From: Basidiobolus ranarum | Lineage: Eukaryota > Basidiobolomycota > Basidiobolomycetes > Basidiobolales | Direction: 5' to 3' | NCBI GenBank assembly: GCA_040143965.1 | Contig: JASJQH010006965.1 | Location: 1-31,411, forward strand | DNA length: 31,411 bases | Shown here: positions 21,848 through 31,411 of the stretch, piece after piece | Position numbering within the stretch: the first letter of the stretch is position 1 | Layout of the letters: each line of letters opens with the position of its first letter | Notes under the pieces: model-generated | Database searches by the model: none | Seen by the model: only the letters and a program-made list of their open reading frames with translations | Told to the model about the DNA's origin: nothing | Made by a program: the position numbers and the translations under genes

Positions 21848-22878
21848 ATGCTCAAATATCCTCCACCATCGTCTTACTTGGCAATTCCATTTCTCTCGGA
21901 GAACGAAGGGAACAAGAATAAACAGCTCCACCGGAAGCTTCCCCTAAAGAAACTCATTATTTTCACCGGTTTGTTGATCCTGCTATGGTCCAGTACAAAG
22001 TTTATGGAAATCCATTCGAATCCAATGGTTCCAGAGAGTAAGTCTATTGGAAATTGGTGAGGTATATCAAGCAAGTTCTCACGATTTCTTCACATCTTTT
22101 AGAGAGCAAAGAAATAGTGATCGTTACGGGAGCAAGTGGGAATCATTTCTGTCCTTTACAAGGATTTCTTTATTCTTTACATAACAGTATAAGATTTCTT
22201 CCTACAAGTATTCAAGTCAAAGTGATTGTTTACGATTTAGGTCTAGGAGAGAAACAACGTCAAGAACTTTCCATCATCCAAAAGGATGGTTACTTTCATG
22301 AACTTCAGACCTTTAATTATACAGAATTTCCGGAATTTTGGAATATCAATAAGAATCGTGGAGAATACGCATGGAAAGCAGGAATCATCAAGAAAATAGC
22401 TGACTCTCATTCAGGAATATCCCTTTGGATGGATTCTGGGAATAGAGTGTTCCCTAATTTCATTTTAGATGTGATTGACTTGATCGAAGTTCAAGGTTTC
22501 TATAGTCCTACTAGCCCGGGAGATGTACGTAGATGGACTCATCCAAAGTTATTCGAGTATTTCGATGATGATTTGGAGAAATATGCTAATCAACCTAATT
22601 GTAATGGTGCTTTCATTGGTTTCGATTCAAGGAATGAGAAAGTTATGAACTCTTTGATCAATCCATTGTTCGAATGTGGCTTAAATCAATCTTGTATTGC
22701 TCCAGAAGGTTCCAATCGTCTTAACCACAGACAAGATCAAGCTGCTTTGACTTACTTGGCTTTATCTAATAAGTACCAATGCTCATATGAGGGACTCACC
22801 GGGTTGTTGATTCATCAAGATAATGACTGTAAGCTGCAGATCCAGGGCCACCTCAGGAAGGCTATGTTCCATATTTAA
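21848..22878 (+). CDS. Type II membrane glycosyltransferase-like protein (DUF1647 family)
   Basis: Two exons (21848-22037, 22103-22878; intron 65 nt, donor GTAAGT) give 321 residues. A short cytosolic tail ends in RKLPLKK and one membrane segment spans about 34-50, so the catalytic part should face the Golgi lumen. Signs of the DUF1647 family (predicted GT-A-like) are IVIVTGASGNHFCPLQGFLY at 68-87, VKVIVYDLGL at 102-111, YAWKAGIIKKIA at 152-163, LWMDSGNRVF at 171-180 and HRQDQAALTYLA at 272-283. WMDSG may serve as the DxD-like metal motif; that is inference. Donor and acceptor sugars are unknown. AATAAA at 23015-23020 follows the gene. The last 14 residues look unusual and could reflect a missed 3' intron (GTAAGC at 22829). 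Confidence 0.82.
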
Positions 22879-23014
22879 TACTAGACACCCATTGCATACC
22901 CTTTACCATCACCACTCACCTCATACATTCTCAGCATTCTTTTCTTATTCTTCATTCGTATACATATTGGAGTTGTGTATATACACACATGTAAGCCCCA
23001 TAAACATCCATTGG

Positions 23015-23020
23015 AATAAA
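23015..23020 (+). terminator. Polyadenylation signal AATAAA
   Basis: AATAAA lies 137 nt after the DUF1647-like stop and about 100 bp before the stop codon of the convergent FLC-type gene, so the two 3' ends are very close or overlap. Confidence 0.35.
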
Positions 23021-23117
23021 CACTTTATTGAGATCGAGATAAATATACAAAGGGGTAAGTGATTAAGGTAAGATGCATTCTAATATACTACACTCTACTT
23101 GGCAGAAAAGAACCAAC

Positions 23118-25384
23118 TCAGTCATTATTCTTGGCGGAAAAGAATTTGGGTAATTTGACTTGTTGAGTTGGTACTTCTCTGTGTGGATACTCATCCAATG
23201 CAAAGCTAGATTGACTAGGATCAGAATCTTGATATGCATATGGTCTATTACCATTCGAATCCTCCATAGCGAATGAATGTCTTAATCCAGCATTCTCACG
23301 TAAATTCGCCATGTACTTTTCATACGGAGATAATTGGGATTTATCTTGGGAATTGTAGGAGTGACTATCGTTAAATCCAGAATAACGAACTCCATCATTG
23401 GAATAATCCAGTGAATTGGTGGGTTCAGTTCGAGTCGTAGGAGGTGGATTATTACTCGCGATACTCGCAGGTCTGGAATACATCTTACCAGGTTTGGTGG
23501 GTTCAGGTACTGGGTTATTTACCCTTCGGTTTAAATACTTCCTTAGAATCATGACCACGATATTCCATAATATCTTCACAATCCATACAAGTTGGAAAAA
23601 TATCATCAAAAATATCATCACTAAACCACACCAGGCTTTGGCAGTATTGTTGGCATTAACCGAAGGTAAAAAGGCAAATAGTAAACTTACAAGCAGAATT
23701 TTCATCGCTTGTCTACATATCTCCCATCTATTCACTGGTAAACTTATCCAGGGATGAGTTCCTACTATCGCGTAGAAGTTCCCTACCTCTAAGCACAGTA
23801 TAAGAATCAATTGGACAAGGCCGCTCCCTTGACCAAGACCTATAATCGCCGCTAATATAAGTCGGTACCCAACATCCACAAATGCAAATCGACATGTTTC
23901 CGAAGTGTAATTGTTGTAGAGTGGACCGTAGAGAAGCATGTAAAATGCATCGATAAAGATGATCGATTGGGGAGCAATCCGTAGCATATGACCAAGAATG
24001 GCACCAATAACCCCAAAGGATAAGATCACTAGGACCACCGCAGCTACAGCAGTCACCCACGTCGTCTTATGAGTGTAGAGTTGATAGAATGCGAACAGTG
24101 TCAGGGGCAAGTGGAATAAAAGTAACACCCTCAGAACGTTTCCTTGAATAAAAAGAATCCGGTTAGTGCATGGGTTAAGGTGAAATGATTCAATGGACAA
24201 GCTCACCTGCTACAAAAGCAATATGCTTTTTGCGTGAGTAAGGTGATCCGTCGGTACGTGTTTTGACTAGAGATCCGACGTAGGTGACAATGATAGACAC
24301 GACAAACACACAAATCAGCACCATGGCCATGAGAATCAAGAGTGAAATAAACAAGTCTCCCGCCTCGAGTCCGATATAATGGGCAAAAAACTCCAGGCCA
24401 TGCTGCTCAGGAGAGTACATTGGAACTGGTACATTGGCTAGACCGCGGGCTTTACGAGCGGCGTGATTGGTGACCTCGTCCCCAAGTACAAACATAATGG
24501 AGTGAAAATCACTAATAAAGCTCTGGTAGAAGTATGGATAATCCAAATTTAAAAGTGCGGTGACCACAACGAATTGAAGATAATAAACCATATCAACAAA
24601 TCCTGGATACTGCAACCCTTGAATATCACCGGTCATACCAAACTTGGAACTAAAAACAAAAATGTTCCTAGCCTCTCCGAGAACATATCCCACAAATTGC
24701 ATAAGAACACTCAATAATATCGAGCAAAAAACGGCAATCACCAGAATATAAAAATATGGTTGGTCCGTTTGATCCCGCACTAATTCAAAACAACCATATT
24801 CTCCAGCAACTTCATCTAACAGATAGGTCATGATTCTTATGTCGACAAAGGGAACGAATTTAGGTAGATTCAAATGCTACAGACCAACAATAATGGTTAA
24901 TATCCAAGTTTGAATCAAGTGTAAACCATAAATAACCTACTTTTGTGAAAGTGACATTACGAGGACCCTCAACAGGACAGCCTCCCAATTCTTCACAGAG
25001 TTGAAATTCTTGAAATTTGAGAATGGAGATATCAGCCATACTACCGAAAAAGACCGCACTGGCATTGACTGTATGGAATAATTAGAAAACATTTCGTGGA
25101 AGAGTATCAAACGGATAGAAATACATACATGGTGACTCAGGATTTACTCTGCCTTTTAAAGGTAAACTGTCGGTCGCGCCGATCACAGAAATATCTAAAG
25201 TTCTCTTAACAGCGTCTAGTTCAGAGGTTCCAGTAATAGGAATCCATGATTGATTAATACGTCCGCATCTCGAGATCTTAGTAAATGCAGTTTTAGCTTC
25301 TGTGGAGAAGATATAAAAAGCAAAAACGAAGTATAACAAACAGAATAAAGAGTATCGATGAAAGTGAGAAGAACGTGTGCTCAT
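23118..25384 (-). CDS. TRP-like / flavin carrier (FLC, Pkd2-type) membrane protein
   Basis: Fungal FLC/Pkd2 proteins are polytopic membrane proteins of ER, Golgi or plasma membrane linked to calcium flux, FAD or heme handling and wall integrity. Four exons (25384-25129, 25068-24941, 24876-24207, 24142-23118) close in frame at 692 residues. Residues 1-30 form a signal peptide (LFCLLYFVFAFYIFSTEA core). A luminal ML-like domain follows, with Cys pairs including CEELGGC. The membrane part has repeated helices, for example YFYILVIAVFCSILLSVLMQ, LFISLLILMAMVLICVFVV, VAAVVLVILSFGVIGAIL and GLVMIFLMIFFQLVWIV, giving roughly nine segments. The tail after about residue 575 is soluble and rich in Ser, Pro and Asn (MYSRPASIASNNPPP), a likely phosphorylated region. 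Whether it is a channel or a carrier cannot be read from sequence. Confidence 0.87.
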
Positions 25385-26270
25385 AGGTAGTATATCGATA
25401 AAAATGAAAATAAATATGGTTTGAAAATACAGGGCTTCTGATTAGCAACTGGAACGAGAACTCTCGGACTCAATAGCGTTACGGTGTATAGCCGGTCAAG
25501 AAAAAAGTAGATGCAATATAGCAATTTCAAGTTACAAAACATTCATTCTTTCGTAAATTGCTTTTTTTCACACACCCAACGTGAAATAAGGTGTCCGATA
25601 GAAATTCGATTTGATTACCATATTGAGCACTTCTATCTTTAGACCAAACTTTCCTTTTTCTACATTTAGAACTGTGGTTCGAATTGCCATGTTAATACTA
25701 TCTACAATGTTTATCTAAACAGTGTCTTGGTCTAATTGTAAAAACCCACTATTTTTAACGAAGGCTGGAGCTGTCTAAATGATGTTTGTTAATTGCCATT
25801 TGTTTTATGATAGTGATGAGGGTGTTTCTTGACTGAATAATCTTTTTATCCGTGAATTCCGGCCCCCATTGGTTTGTTGCTTTTCTGGTGTGACTTTTCA
25901 TGTGCTGATCTATTTTGAATCACTTGTCATTGCTGATGATGATGATGATGTTAGTATCTGCCCCACCTCAGCCATCGTTGTTGAGGTCATCATGATGCCT
26001 AGATATGTTTTGATCGATCATTGTGTCACCTTAACTGATGAATATCATGACCTGATCTCCGATCTTCCTTTCGGAGTATTACATGGATTCCATAAATGAT
26101 TTAGATAGATTTTGCTGGAACAGTTGATTCAAGTGTCAATGTGTGATATTCTATTTATATAAAGTTAAATCATAGTGACATCTTCCCGATGCTCTCCAGG
26201 GGCTCTCCCAATATCTACAAGTATTGAGTGTTGGTGGGTAGCCAAGTATTTTATAACTATAATTAGATGA
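25385..26270. other. Intergenic region with a GAT microsatellite
   Basis: This 886-bp stretch lies between the start of the FLC-type gene and the 3' end of the catalase gene. A five-copy GAT repeat sits at 25935-25950 inside a chance open frame (25869-26099, +) that has no family features. I see no RNA gene or mobile element. Confidence 0.4.
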
Positions 26271-28938
26271 TTAGAGGTTCGCTGGATCCATTCTCATTCT
26301 TTCCCAAAATCTTCCAGTTAGAATGGCTTTAGCAAATGGCTCATTCAGGTTGTTTGCATTGGAATTTTCACTAGTGATGACTCCTTTAAATTCATTGACT
26401 CCTGGACCTTGGTTATTGAATGGTATACCTGCTCTTTTAATTAACTCGATACCTTCACCAGAGGCTGCGATTGGTTTACCATGGCGATAAGCCTCACGAA
26501 TGAAATCAATAGGTTCATCATACTGGTAAGCTGAGTTCTGTGAAAGAAGTATATCCACAGATTTCCTTCCGCCAGGTACGTATATAGCATCATAAAGGAC
26601 CGAGGATGTGGTGACATATGTGTTGTTGGACATCATGTCAAGATTCTGAACTCTTCCGATATAAGGAGCAACGATGTCTGGATATGCTCCCTTGGCTTTA
26701 AGACTTTGATAGATGGATTCCACTTGAGAGTTGTCAACACCATCAGCTACAAGAATAGCCACAGTACGAGTTTTGATATCAGTCTTTGGGTACTCCTCAA
26801 TAGAAAGACCGGTAGTAGTCTTTCCCTTGTTGGGATTGGTAACTGTGGTTGGAGGTTCGACACCAATAGCAATAGCTATACGTCTTGCTAAATCATGATC
26901 AACATTATTGATTAGTTCAATCATCTTGTTACGAATGGACTGGGATTTAGTCTTTCCAAGTTCGAAACGAGCAGCGTCCACAAGTTGTTGCTACAAGTAT
27001 CATACGATTAGTTAAATTAATAATCTACCTCGGGGTTATCTTGAATTACCTGTTCAGCTTTGGTCAAACTATTGTAGAATAGTTGGGTTTGAGAGTAATA
27101 GTCAAGGAAACTTGGTGCAGTGCCTCTTTCTTTGGGTCCATCCACTCTCTCCCGATAAGAGTGATAGCCTCCATCTTGGGGAGAAACTACTCGGGGTGCG
27201 TTCCCTTGTAGGCTGTTTGGATAATAGGCCACTTTCCCTCTATTAATGGTGGTTTGCATGAAGCCATCTCTTTGGTTGTTGTGCACAGCATTGATGGGGC
27301 GATTAATGGGAATTTGGTGATAGTTTGCACTTCCATGTCTGTTCAGTTGCGTATCCAAATAACTGAATAGACGCCCTTGCAAAAGGGGATCATTGGTAAA
27401 GTCAATACCTGGTACAACATGCCCCAGATGGAAACTAACTTGTTCTGTCTCAGCAAAGTAATTATCAACATTACGGTTGAGAGTCTAAATATTGATAAGA
27501 ATTGGTTAGATAAGTAGGACATATACTCGACTCTTAACAGCAATGGTTCACCATTTTTCCAATCTTGGTAACAGGAACTAAGCTTTCGGGGATTAGTTTG
27601 GTGGCATCCAAAAGATCAAAATCGTATTTGAATTCATCTTCGTCAGGAATAATTTGAACGCCTAATTCCCATTCTGGATAATCCCCATTATCAATAGCAG
27701 TATAGAGATCTCTGCGGTGAAAATCTGGATCTTTTCCTCCAATCTTTTGCGCCTCATCCCAAACCAAATTAGACAAACCTTGGAGAGGTTTCCAATGCCA
27801 TTTGACAAATACTGATTTACCCTCTGGATTCACTAAGCGGAAGGTGTGAACGCCGAATCCTTCAATCATTCGTAAGCTAAAATAAAAGAAATGTTAATTC
27901 GTGCATAAATTAAGAATGCTTTCATGTTTATTGGCGCATGATTGATTGTAAAAGTACCTTCGGGGAATTCCACGCCCAGAAAATGCCCAAAATACTGTGT
28001 GCAAAGACTCCGGAAATTCCGAAAAGAAATCATAGGTAGTGTCGTGAGCAGTACCAGCTTGGGGCATTTCAGTGTCAGGCTCTGGTTTAGCCGCATGAAT
28101 GAGGTCGGGGAATTTCATTGCATCTAATGAATATTATATTTAGACATATGCTATCCGACTTAATCACTTTGATTATACATACCTTGAATAAAGAATACAG
28201 GAACATCATTGCCAACTGATGTAGCATAAAGATTAGTATTTCTGTCAGTTGTAGTAGAAAATTAAAGAAAGAGTTACCTAAATCAAACAGCCCTTCCTCT
28301 GTGTAGAATCTCGTAGCAAATCCACGAACATCTCTGGCAGTATCCGATGATCCACGAGATCCCAATACTGTCGAAAATCTCACAAACATTGGAGTCTTGA
28401 TATCAGGATTGCGTAAAAACTTGGCAGCTGTAATGTTAGAGTAATCCCCATACGACTGAAAATAACCGTGTGCCCCAACACCACGCGCATGAACTACACG
28501 TTCAGGAATACGTTCGTGGTCTATGGTTGAGAAAGAAGGATGAAATACAAGTTAGTTCAATGGTCGGTTAATATTCGGTGGTTGCGTTGTCACTCACCAA
28601 AGTGCATCATTTTTTCTCGAAATTGGAAGTCTTCAAGTAAGGTTGGACCTCTTAATCCTGCCTTTAAGCTGTTGGTATTGTTAATCTACCAAATGGTAAG
28701 TTAGTCGCTCTATCATTTGCATTATCCATACAGTATTCACGGGCCAGAAACCAACCTTGAGCCCGAAATTGGTAGTTTCGTGTGTATTGGTATTGTCTAT
28801 GGTATATTCATGAAGTTGCTTCTCCTTCGCCGATCCATCTCCAGTCCCAGCTATGCCTTTCTCTAAAGCACATATTTGCGAGTGGACCATCTCAGCCCCA
28901 GTGAGAAGCCCTAGTAATATGAAGGCTTTCTTCTGCAT
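26271..28938 (-). CDS. Large-subunit (clade 2) secreted catalase
   Basis: It splits hydrogen peroxide, probably outside the cell or in the wall. Eight exons (28938-28756, 28685-28598, 28520-28278, 28215-28183, 28123-27958, 27876-27552, 27484-27050, 26990-26271) close in frame at 730 residues, the usual clade 2 size. Residues 1-20 look like a signal peptide ([20 protein letters not shown]). Catalytic H101 lies in RVVHARG, N174 in VGNDVPVFF, and heme ligand Y388 in [29 protein letters not shown] and [20 protein letters not shown] are standard signatures. The extra C-terminal flavodoxin/DJ-1-like domain begins near 566 ([20 protein letters not shown]) and marks the large-subunit class. There is no peroxisomal C-terminal tripeptide. 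In-frame ATGs exist upstream (to 29067), but 28938 gives the signal peptide. Confidence 0.95.
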
Positions 28939-29481
28939 GTTATCAAGTGAAGTAGTTGCCCTCGAGACGTACAGATGTTGATATTCACAATCACTAATGA
29001 TGATGGGCTTAAATAGAGTCATCATACCCATGTTGATTTTAACTTCCGAGATTACCTGAAACAACATATAGTGGCAAGTGCAGTGTAAATTCTATTGAAT
29101 TCTGTTCAAGACCAGGGTATATTCATTCTTAGGGGCTAAGACTTGCATGACATAAAGAGGGGCGCTAGCATTTAGAATATTATACATAGAGTACAATACA
29201 TACACCCCCTATCTTGTAGTCGAGTCCTTGTGGTTAGGAATGTGAGCTTATACCATTCGTAATGTTACTTGTCTAACCCTAAGAATTACTGATTGTACCT
29301 GATAGTACTTGCTCTGATCCCAATTGACTCCGATCAGAGTTCCAGGAGATAGAGATTTCACTAGGTTTCCAAAGAGTGTACTGTAAAATTGCAATGTACC
29401 TACTTCATCGATTGCTCCCTTGCGGTCTCAGCTACTTGCATTTGTATCATTTGCTCTCTATTGACAAATATATTGTAATTG

Positions 29482-29510
29482 AAATTATTCTAGAATTCTC
29501 TATCCAACCA
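29482..29510. repeat. 29-bp direct repeat, copy 1, with HSE-like core
   Basis: The block AAATTATTCTAGAATTCTCT followed by ATCCAACCA recurs at 29546-29574 with one change. Its palindrome TTCTAGAA (29488-29495) has the two inverted units TTC and GAA spaced as in a heat shock element, with a degenerate third unit (CTC). Confidence 0.75.
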
Positions 29511-29545
29511 ATAAGTGTATTGTAAGTGTCAACTGATTCTGACGT

Positions 29546-29574
29546 AAATTATTCTAGAATTCTCTACCCAACCA
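29546..29574. repeat. 29-bp direct repeat, copy 2, with HSE-like core
   Basis: This is the second copy, 64 bp from the first, differing at one base (CTACCC for CTATCC). TTCTAGAA is at 29552-29559. Sixty-four bp is close to six helical turns, so both cores would face the same side of the DNA. Confidence 0.75.
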
Positions 29575-29995
29575 CCACCTACACTTTTATGCAATGCTAC
29601 TTACAATCGCATCTGTTTGTCTCCATATATATAGCAATTCCGGGTTGACGTTATTAAAAGACCTACATAAGCATGCACAGTCACTACTAATATTCCCTAC
29701 TATCAGCTCTTCTCATATCTATTCTCCAAACTATAAATTCTAGTTCAGGCCAAGTATTGTTCATTACTATTAAAGGTTTGGAATTGAGTGGAGTCAGGGT
29801 CATATTAAAGGAACAATTGGTGGATTAAGAATGGATTCTGTCATTTAGCTCCCATGCATATTGGCTGCTTATGGCATCACTATACTTCCAAATTCTAAAC
29901 TGACTGCCATACACTGATTGCGGGGTAAAGATGACAAAAATCTTCCTAATGGAAAGATTGGAAGGTGTCCCGCATGTGGAGGCATACTAGATAAC

Positions 29996-30003
29996 TATAA
30001 AAA
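29996..30003 (+). promoter_or_regulatory. TATA box of the acidic secreted protein gene
   Basis: TATAAAAA lies 61 nt before the ATG at 30064 but only 10 nt before the upstream in-frame ATG at 30013. Initiation 30-60 nt downstream of a TATA box would exclude the first ATG from the transcript, which supports 30064 as the start codon. Confidence 0.5.
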
Positions 30004-30063
30004 GATGCATTCATGACAGTTAAAAGACATTTTATAGATATAGATCATTATACCTTTTCAATT

Positions 30064-31362
30064 ATGAAACTTTCGGCTGCCAATATTTTATGCATTCTTT
30101 CGGGAATTGCTGTGGTTAATGCTATCGCGGTTGACAGAAGATTACAACTAAGAAGCAATGAGGATTATGACGTGTCTGGTGTTCTCAACGGTAATGATGA
30201 GAACGCGAGCGGTGATCTCGGATCAGAGAGTATCGGAAGCTCGGGTGATAGTGGCATCGGGTCATATGATAGTGAAGGTAATGGTAACGACATTATTAAT
30301 CCATCCGATTCGGAAGAGAATGGAAGTGAAGGGACTGGCAATGTAGTTGAAAACAATGAAGGAAGCGAGAATGAGGTTGAGACGAGCCCTGAAAACGACA
30401 CTGGATCATATGAAGCTACAAACAATGGTGATGATGCTACTGGTATTGAAAGTGACGCCTCCGATTTAGAGTCGAGTGGTAACGGAGATGAAAATACTGG
30501 CAGTGATGTCGCAGAATCACCCGAATATGTACCTGATGACACAGATGAAGGGAGTGTCAATACTAATGAATCTGATGATGAGGTTAACGCCTATGACTCT
30601 GAGATGGTCAGCAATGAAGATGGAGGCAATACTGATGCTGATACCAGATCCTATGACAAGGAAGATGAAGACAGTGCTGATGCTAATGGATCTGAAAACA
30701 CAGTTGATGATTACAATTCCGAAAAGGGTGAAGATGAAAACATAAACAATGAGGAGGGAAGCATCGATGATAGCACAGAAAAGAGTGGAGAGGATGATGG
30801 CAATAATAAAGCTAATGACGAAGCTGAAAGAGGAGAGGATGAGAGTATCAGTATTAATGGAGGCGATAGTAAAACTAGCGATGAGACTGAAGTTGAAAAG
30901 GGTGAAGATGAGAGTGTAAGTGCTAATGGAGGCAACATAAATGATGAACGTAACTGCGGAGACAAAGAAGCTACCAAGAGTGGTGATAATACTGATGTTG
31001 AATCAAATGATACCGGAAAGGACGTAGGCAACGATAGGGAGAGTAAATCTGATGGCGAGTCTAAGCAAAAGGAAAGTGGTGAAGCTGGAGACGGAAGTGA
31101 GAGCGATGCCAACCAACCCTATGAAGCCAGAAAGAGCAAAGACTGTGAGGGTAACGAGAGAGATAACAGTGGAGATAAAGAAGCAGCCTCGGAAGATGCG
31201 AATAACAGTTCTATTGAAAACGGAGAAGATAGCAATGATAAAGCAAGTGGCTACGATTCCGAAAAGGATGGTAGTGGGGAAAAAGAAAATGACGGCAATA
31301 GTGGAAGTGTCGATCCAGACTGCGATAAACGAATGAAAACCAAAGAGAACGCAGTTGAATGA
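30064..31362 (+). CDS. Secreted, highly acidic low-complexity protein
   Basis: The single-exon frame encodes 432 residues. The signal peptide is MKLSAANILCILSGIAVVNA; an upstream in-frame ATG at 30013 would add 17 residues and bury it. Just after cleavage come basic sites (DRRLQLR, near 24-30) fit for Kex2-type processing. The rest is almost only Asp, Glu, Ser, Gly, Asn, Thr and Ala, with no Phe, Trp or His after the signal, so it should be disordered and strongly negative. Roughly the first 180 mature residues are nearly free of Lys and Arg; Lys becomes common later. Related units recur, such as RGEDESISINGG and KGEDESVSANGG 23 codons apart. Three Cys lie in the last third (NCG, DCE, DCD). 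No domain is recognised; cation binding or a matrix role is conjecture. Confidence 0.8.
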   Translation: MKLSAANILCILSGIAVVNAIAVDRRLQLRSNEDYDVSGVLNGNDENASGDLGSESIGSSGDSGIGSYDSEGNGNDIINPSDSEENGSEGTGNVVENNEGSENEVETSPENDTGSYEATNNGDDATGIESDASDLESSGNGDENTGSDVAESPEYVPDDTDEGSVNTNESDDEVNAYDSEMVSNEDGGNTDADTRSYDKEDEDSADANGSENTVDDYNSEKGEDENINNEEGSIDDSTEKSGEDDGNNKANDEAERGEDESISINGGDSKTSDETEVEKGEDESVSANGGNINDERNCGDKEATKSGDNTDVESNDTGKDVGNDRESKSDGESKQKESGEAGDGSESDANQPYEARKSKDCEGNERDNSGDKEAASEDANNSSIENGEDSNDKASGYDSEKDGSGEKENDGNSGSVDPDCDKRMKTKENAVE

Positions 31363-31393
31363 AAAACTATTTATTAGCCACTATTATGTATGT

Positions 31394-31406
31394 AATAAAC
31401 AATAAA
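31394..31406 (+). terminator. Tandem polyadenylation signals
   Basis: Two AATAAA hexamers (31394-31399 and 31401-31406) lie 30-45 nt after the stop codon of the acidic protein gene. Confidence 0.4.
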
Positions 31407-31411
31407 ATGAG

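Larger units (their letters stand above)
28939..30063. promoter_or_regulatory. Divergent promoter region between catalase and the acidic protein gene
   Basis: This 1125-bp region lies between two divergent genes, both coding for predicted secreted proteins. It contains a duplicated 29-bp block with HSE-like cores (29482-29574) and a TATA box for the plus-strand gene (29996-30003). No other coding frame is supported. Confidence 0.45.

Noticed and set aside
25869-26099. Open frame with a run of five Asp codons
   Set aside because: The run is just the GAT microsatellite; nothing else supports a gene.
30165-31112. Long antisense and alternate-frame open frames across the acidic protein gene
   Set aside because: They follow from the extreme codon composition (GAT, GAA, AGT, GGT read in other frames give Ser/Leu/Pro or Met/Lys strings). 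They are shadows.
1-31411. Biosynthetic cluster, CRISPR array, provirus or retroelement
   Set aside because: The genes are unrelated housekeeping and surface functions, and no repeat array, reverse transcriptase, integrase, capsid or LTR pattern was seen.

Overview
The window looks like nuclear DNA of an early-diverging filamentous fungus (Zoopagomycota or Mucoromycota grade). It is AT-rich and compact, with many short introns (about 57-100 nt; donors mostly GTAAGT, GTAATT or GTATNN). The gene set combines fungal genes (a large-subunit secreted catalase, an FLC/TRP-like channel, a Bna1-type dioxygenase) with RFWD3 and an animal-like RNase H2 subunit B. RFWD3 is, to my knowledge, absent from the common Dikarya models. 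The phylum is an inference from this mix.

Layout. 1-2738 is gene-poor: a tRNA-like sequence (195-267) and a decayed Tnp2-type (CACTA-like) DNA transposon on the minus strand (core 900-1420). After it come a predicted GPI-anchored secreted protein of no recognised family (2739-3440, +), a small charge-split basic protein (3750-4204, -), 3-hydroxyanthranilate 3,4-dioxygenase (4545-5235, +), a complete 17-exon ATG2 (5422-12551, -), RNase H2 subunit B (13187-14631, -), the proteasome assembly chaperone PSMG3/PAC3 (14879-15362, +), complex I subunit NDUFS4 (15712-16291, +), RNA polymerase III subunit RPC4 (16732-18308, +), the E3 ligase RFWD3 (18852-21251, +), a type II membrane DUF1647-like protein (21848-22878, +), an FLC/Pkd2 TRP-like channel (23118-25384, -), a secreted large-subunit catalase (26271-28938, -) and an extremely acidic secreted low-complexity protein (30064-31362, +).

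Exon structures were assembled by hand from splice signals, reading phase and remembered family conservation. Every multi-exon model listed closes in frame, but no alignment or transcript was available. Most genes are ordinary housekeeping genes and do not form one pathway. RNase H2B and RFWD3 both serve genome maintenance; PSMG3 shares a short divergent promoter region with RNase H2B. No viral, retroelement or CRISPR signal was seen.

The least ordinary items are the two secreted proteins without a recognised family (2739-3440 and 30064-31362), a duplicated 29-bp block with heat-shock-element-like cores between the catalase and the acidic protein gene, the fungal RFWD3 with conserved SQ sites and a RING lacking one ligand, and the DUF1647-like enzyme. 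I see no convincing new multi-gene system.
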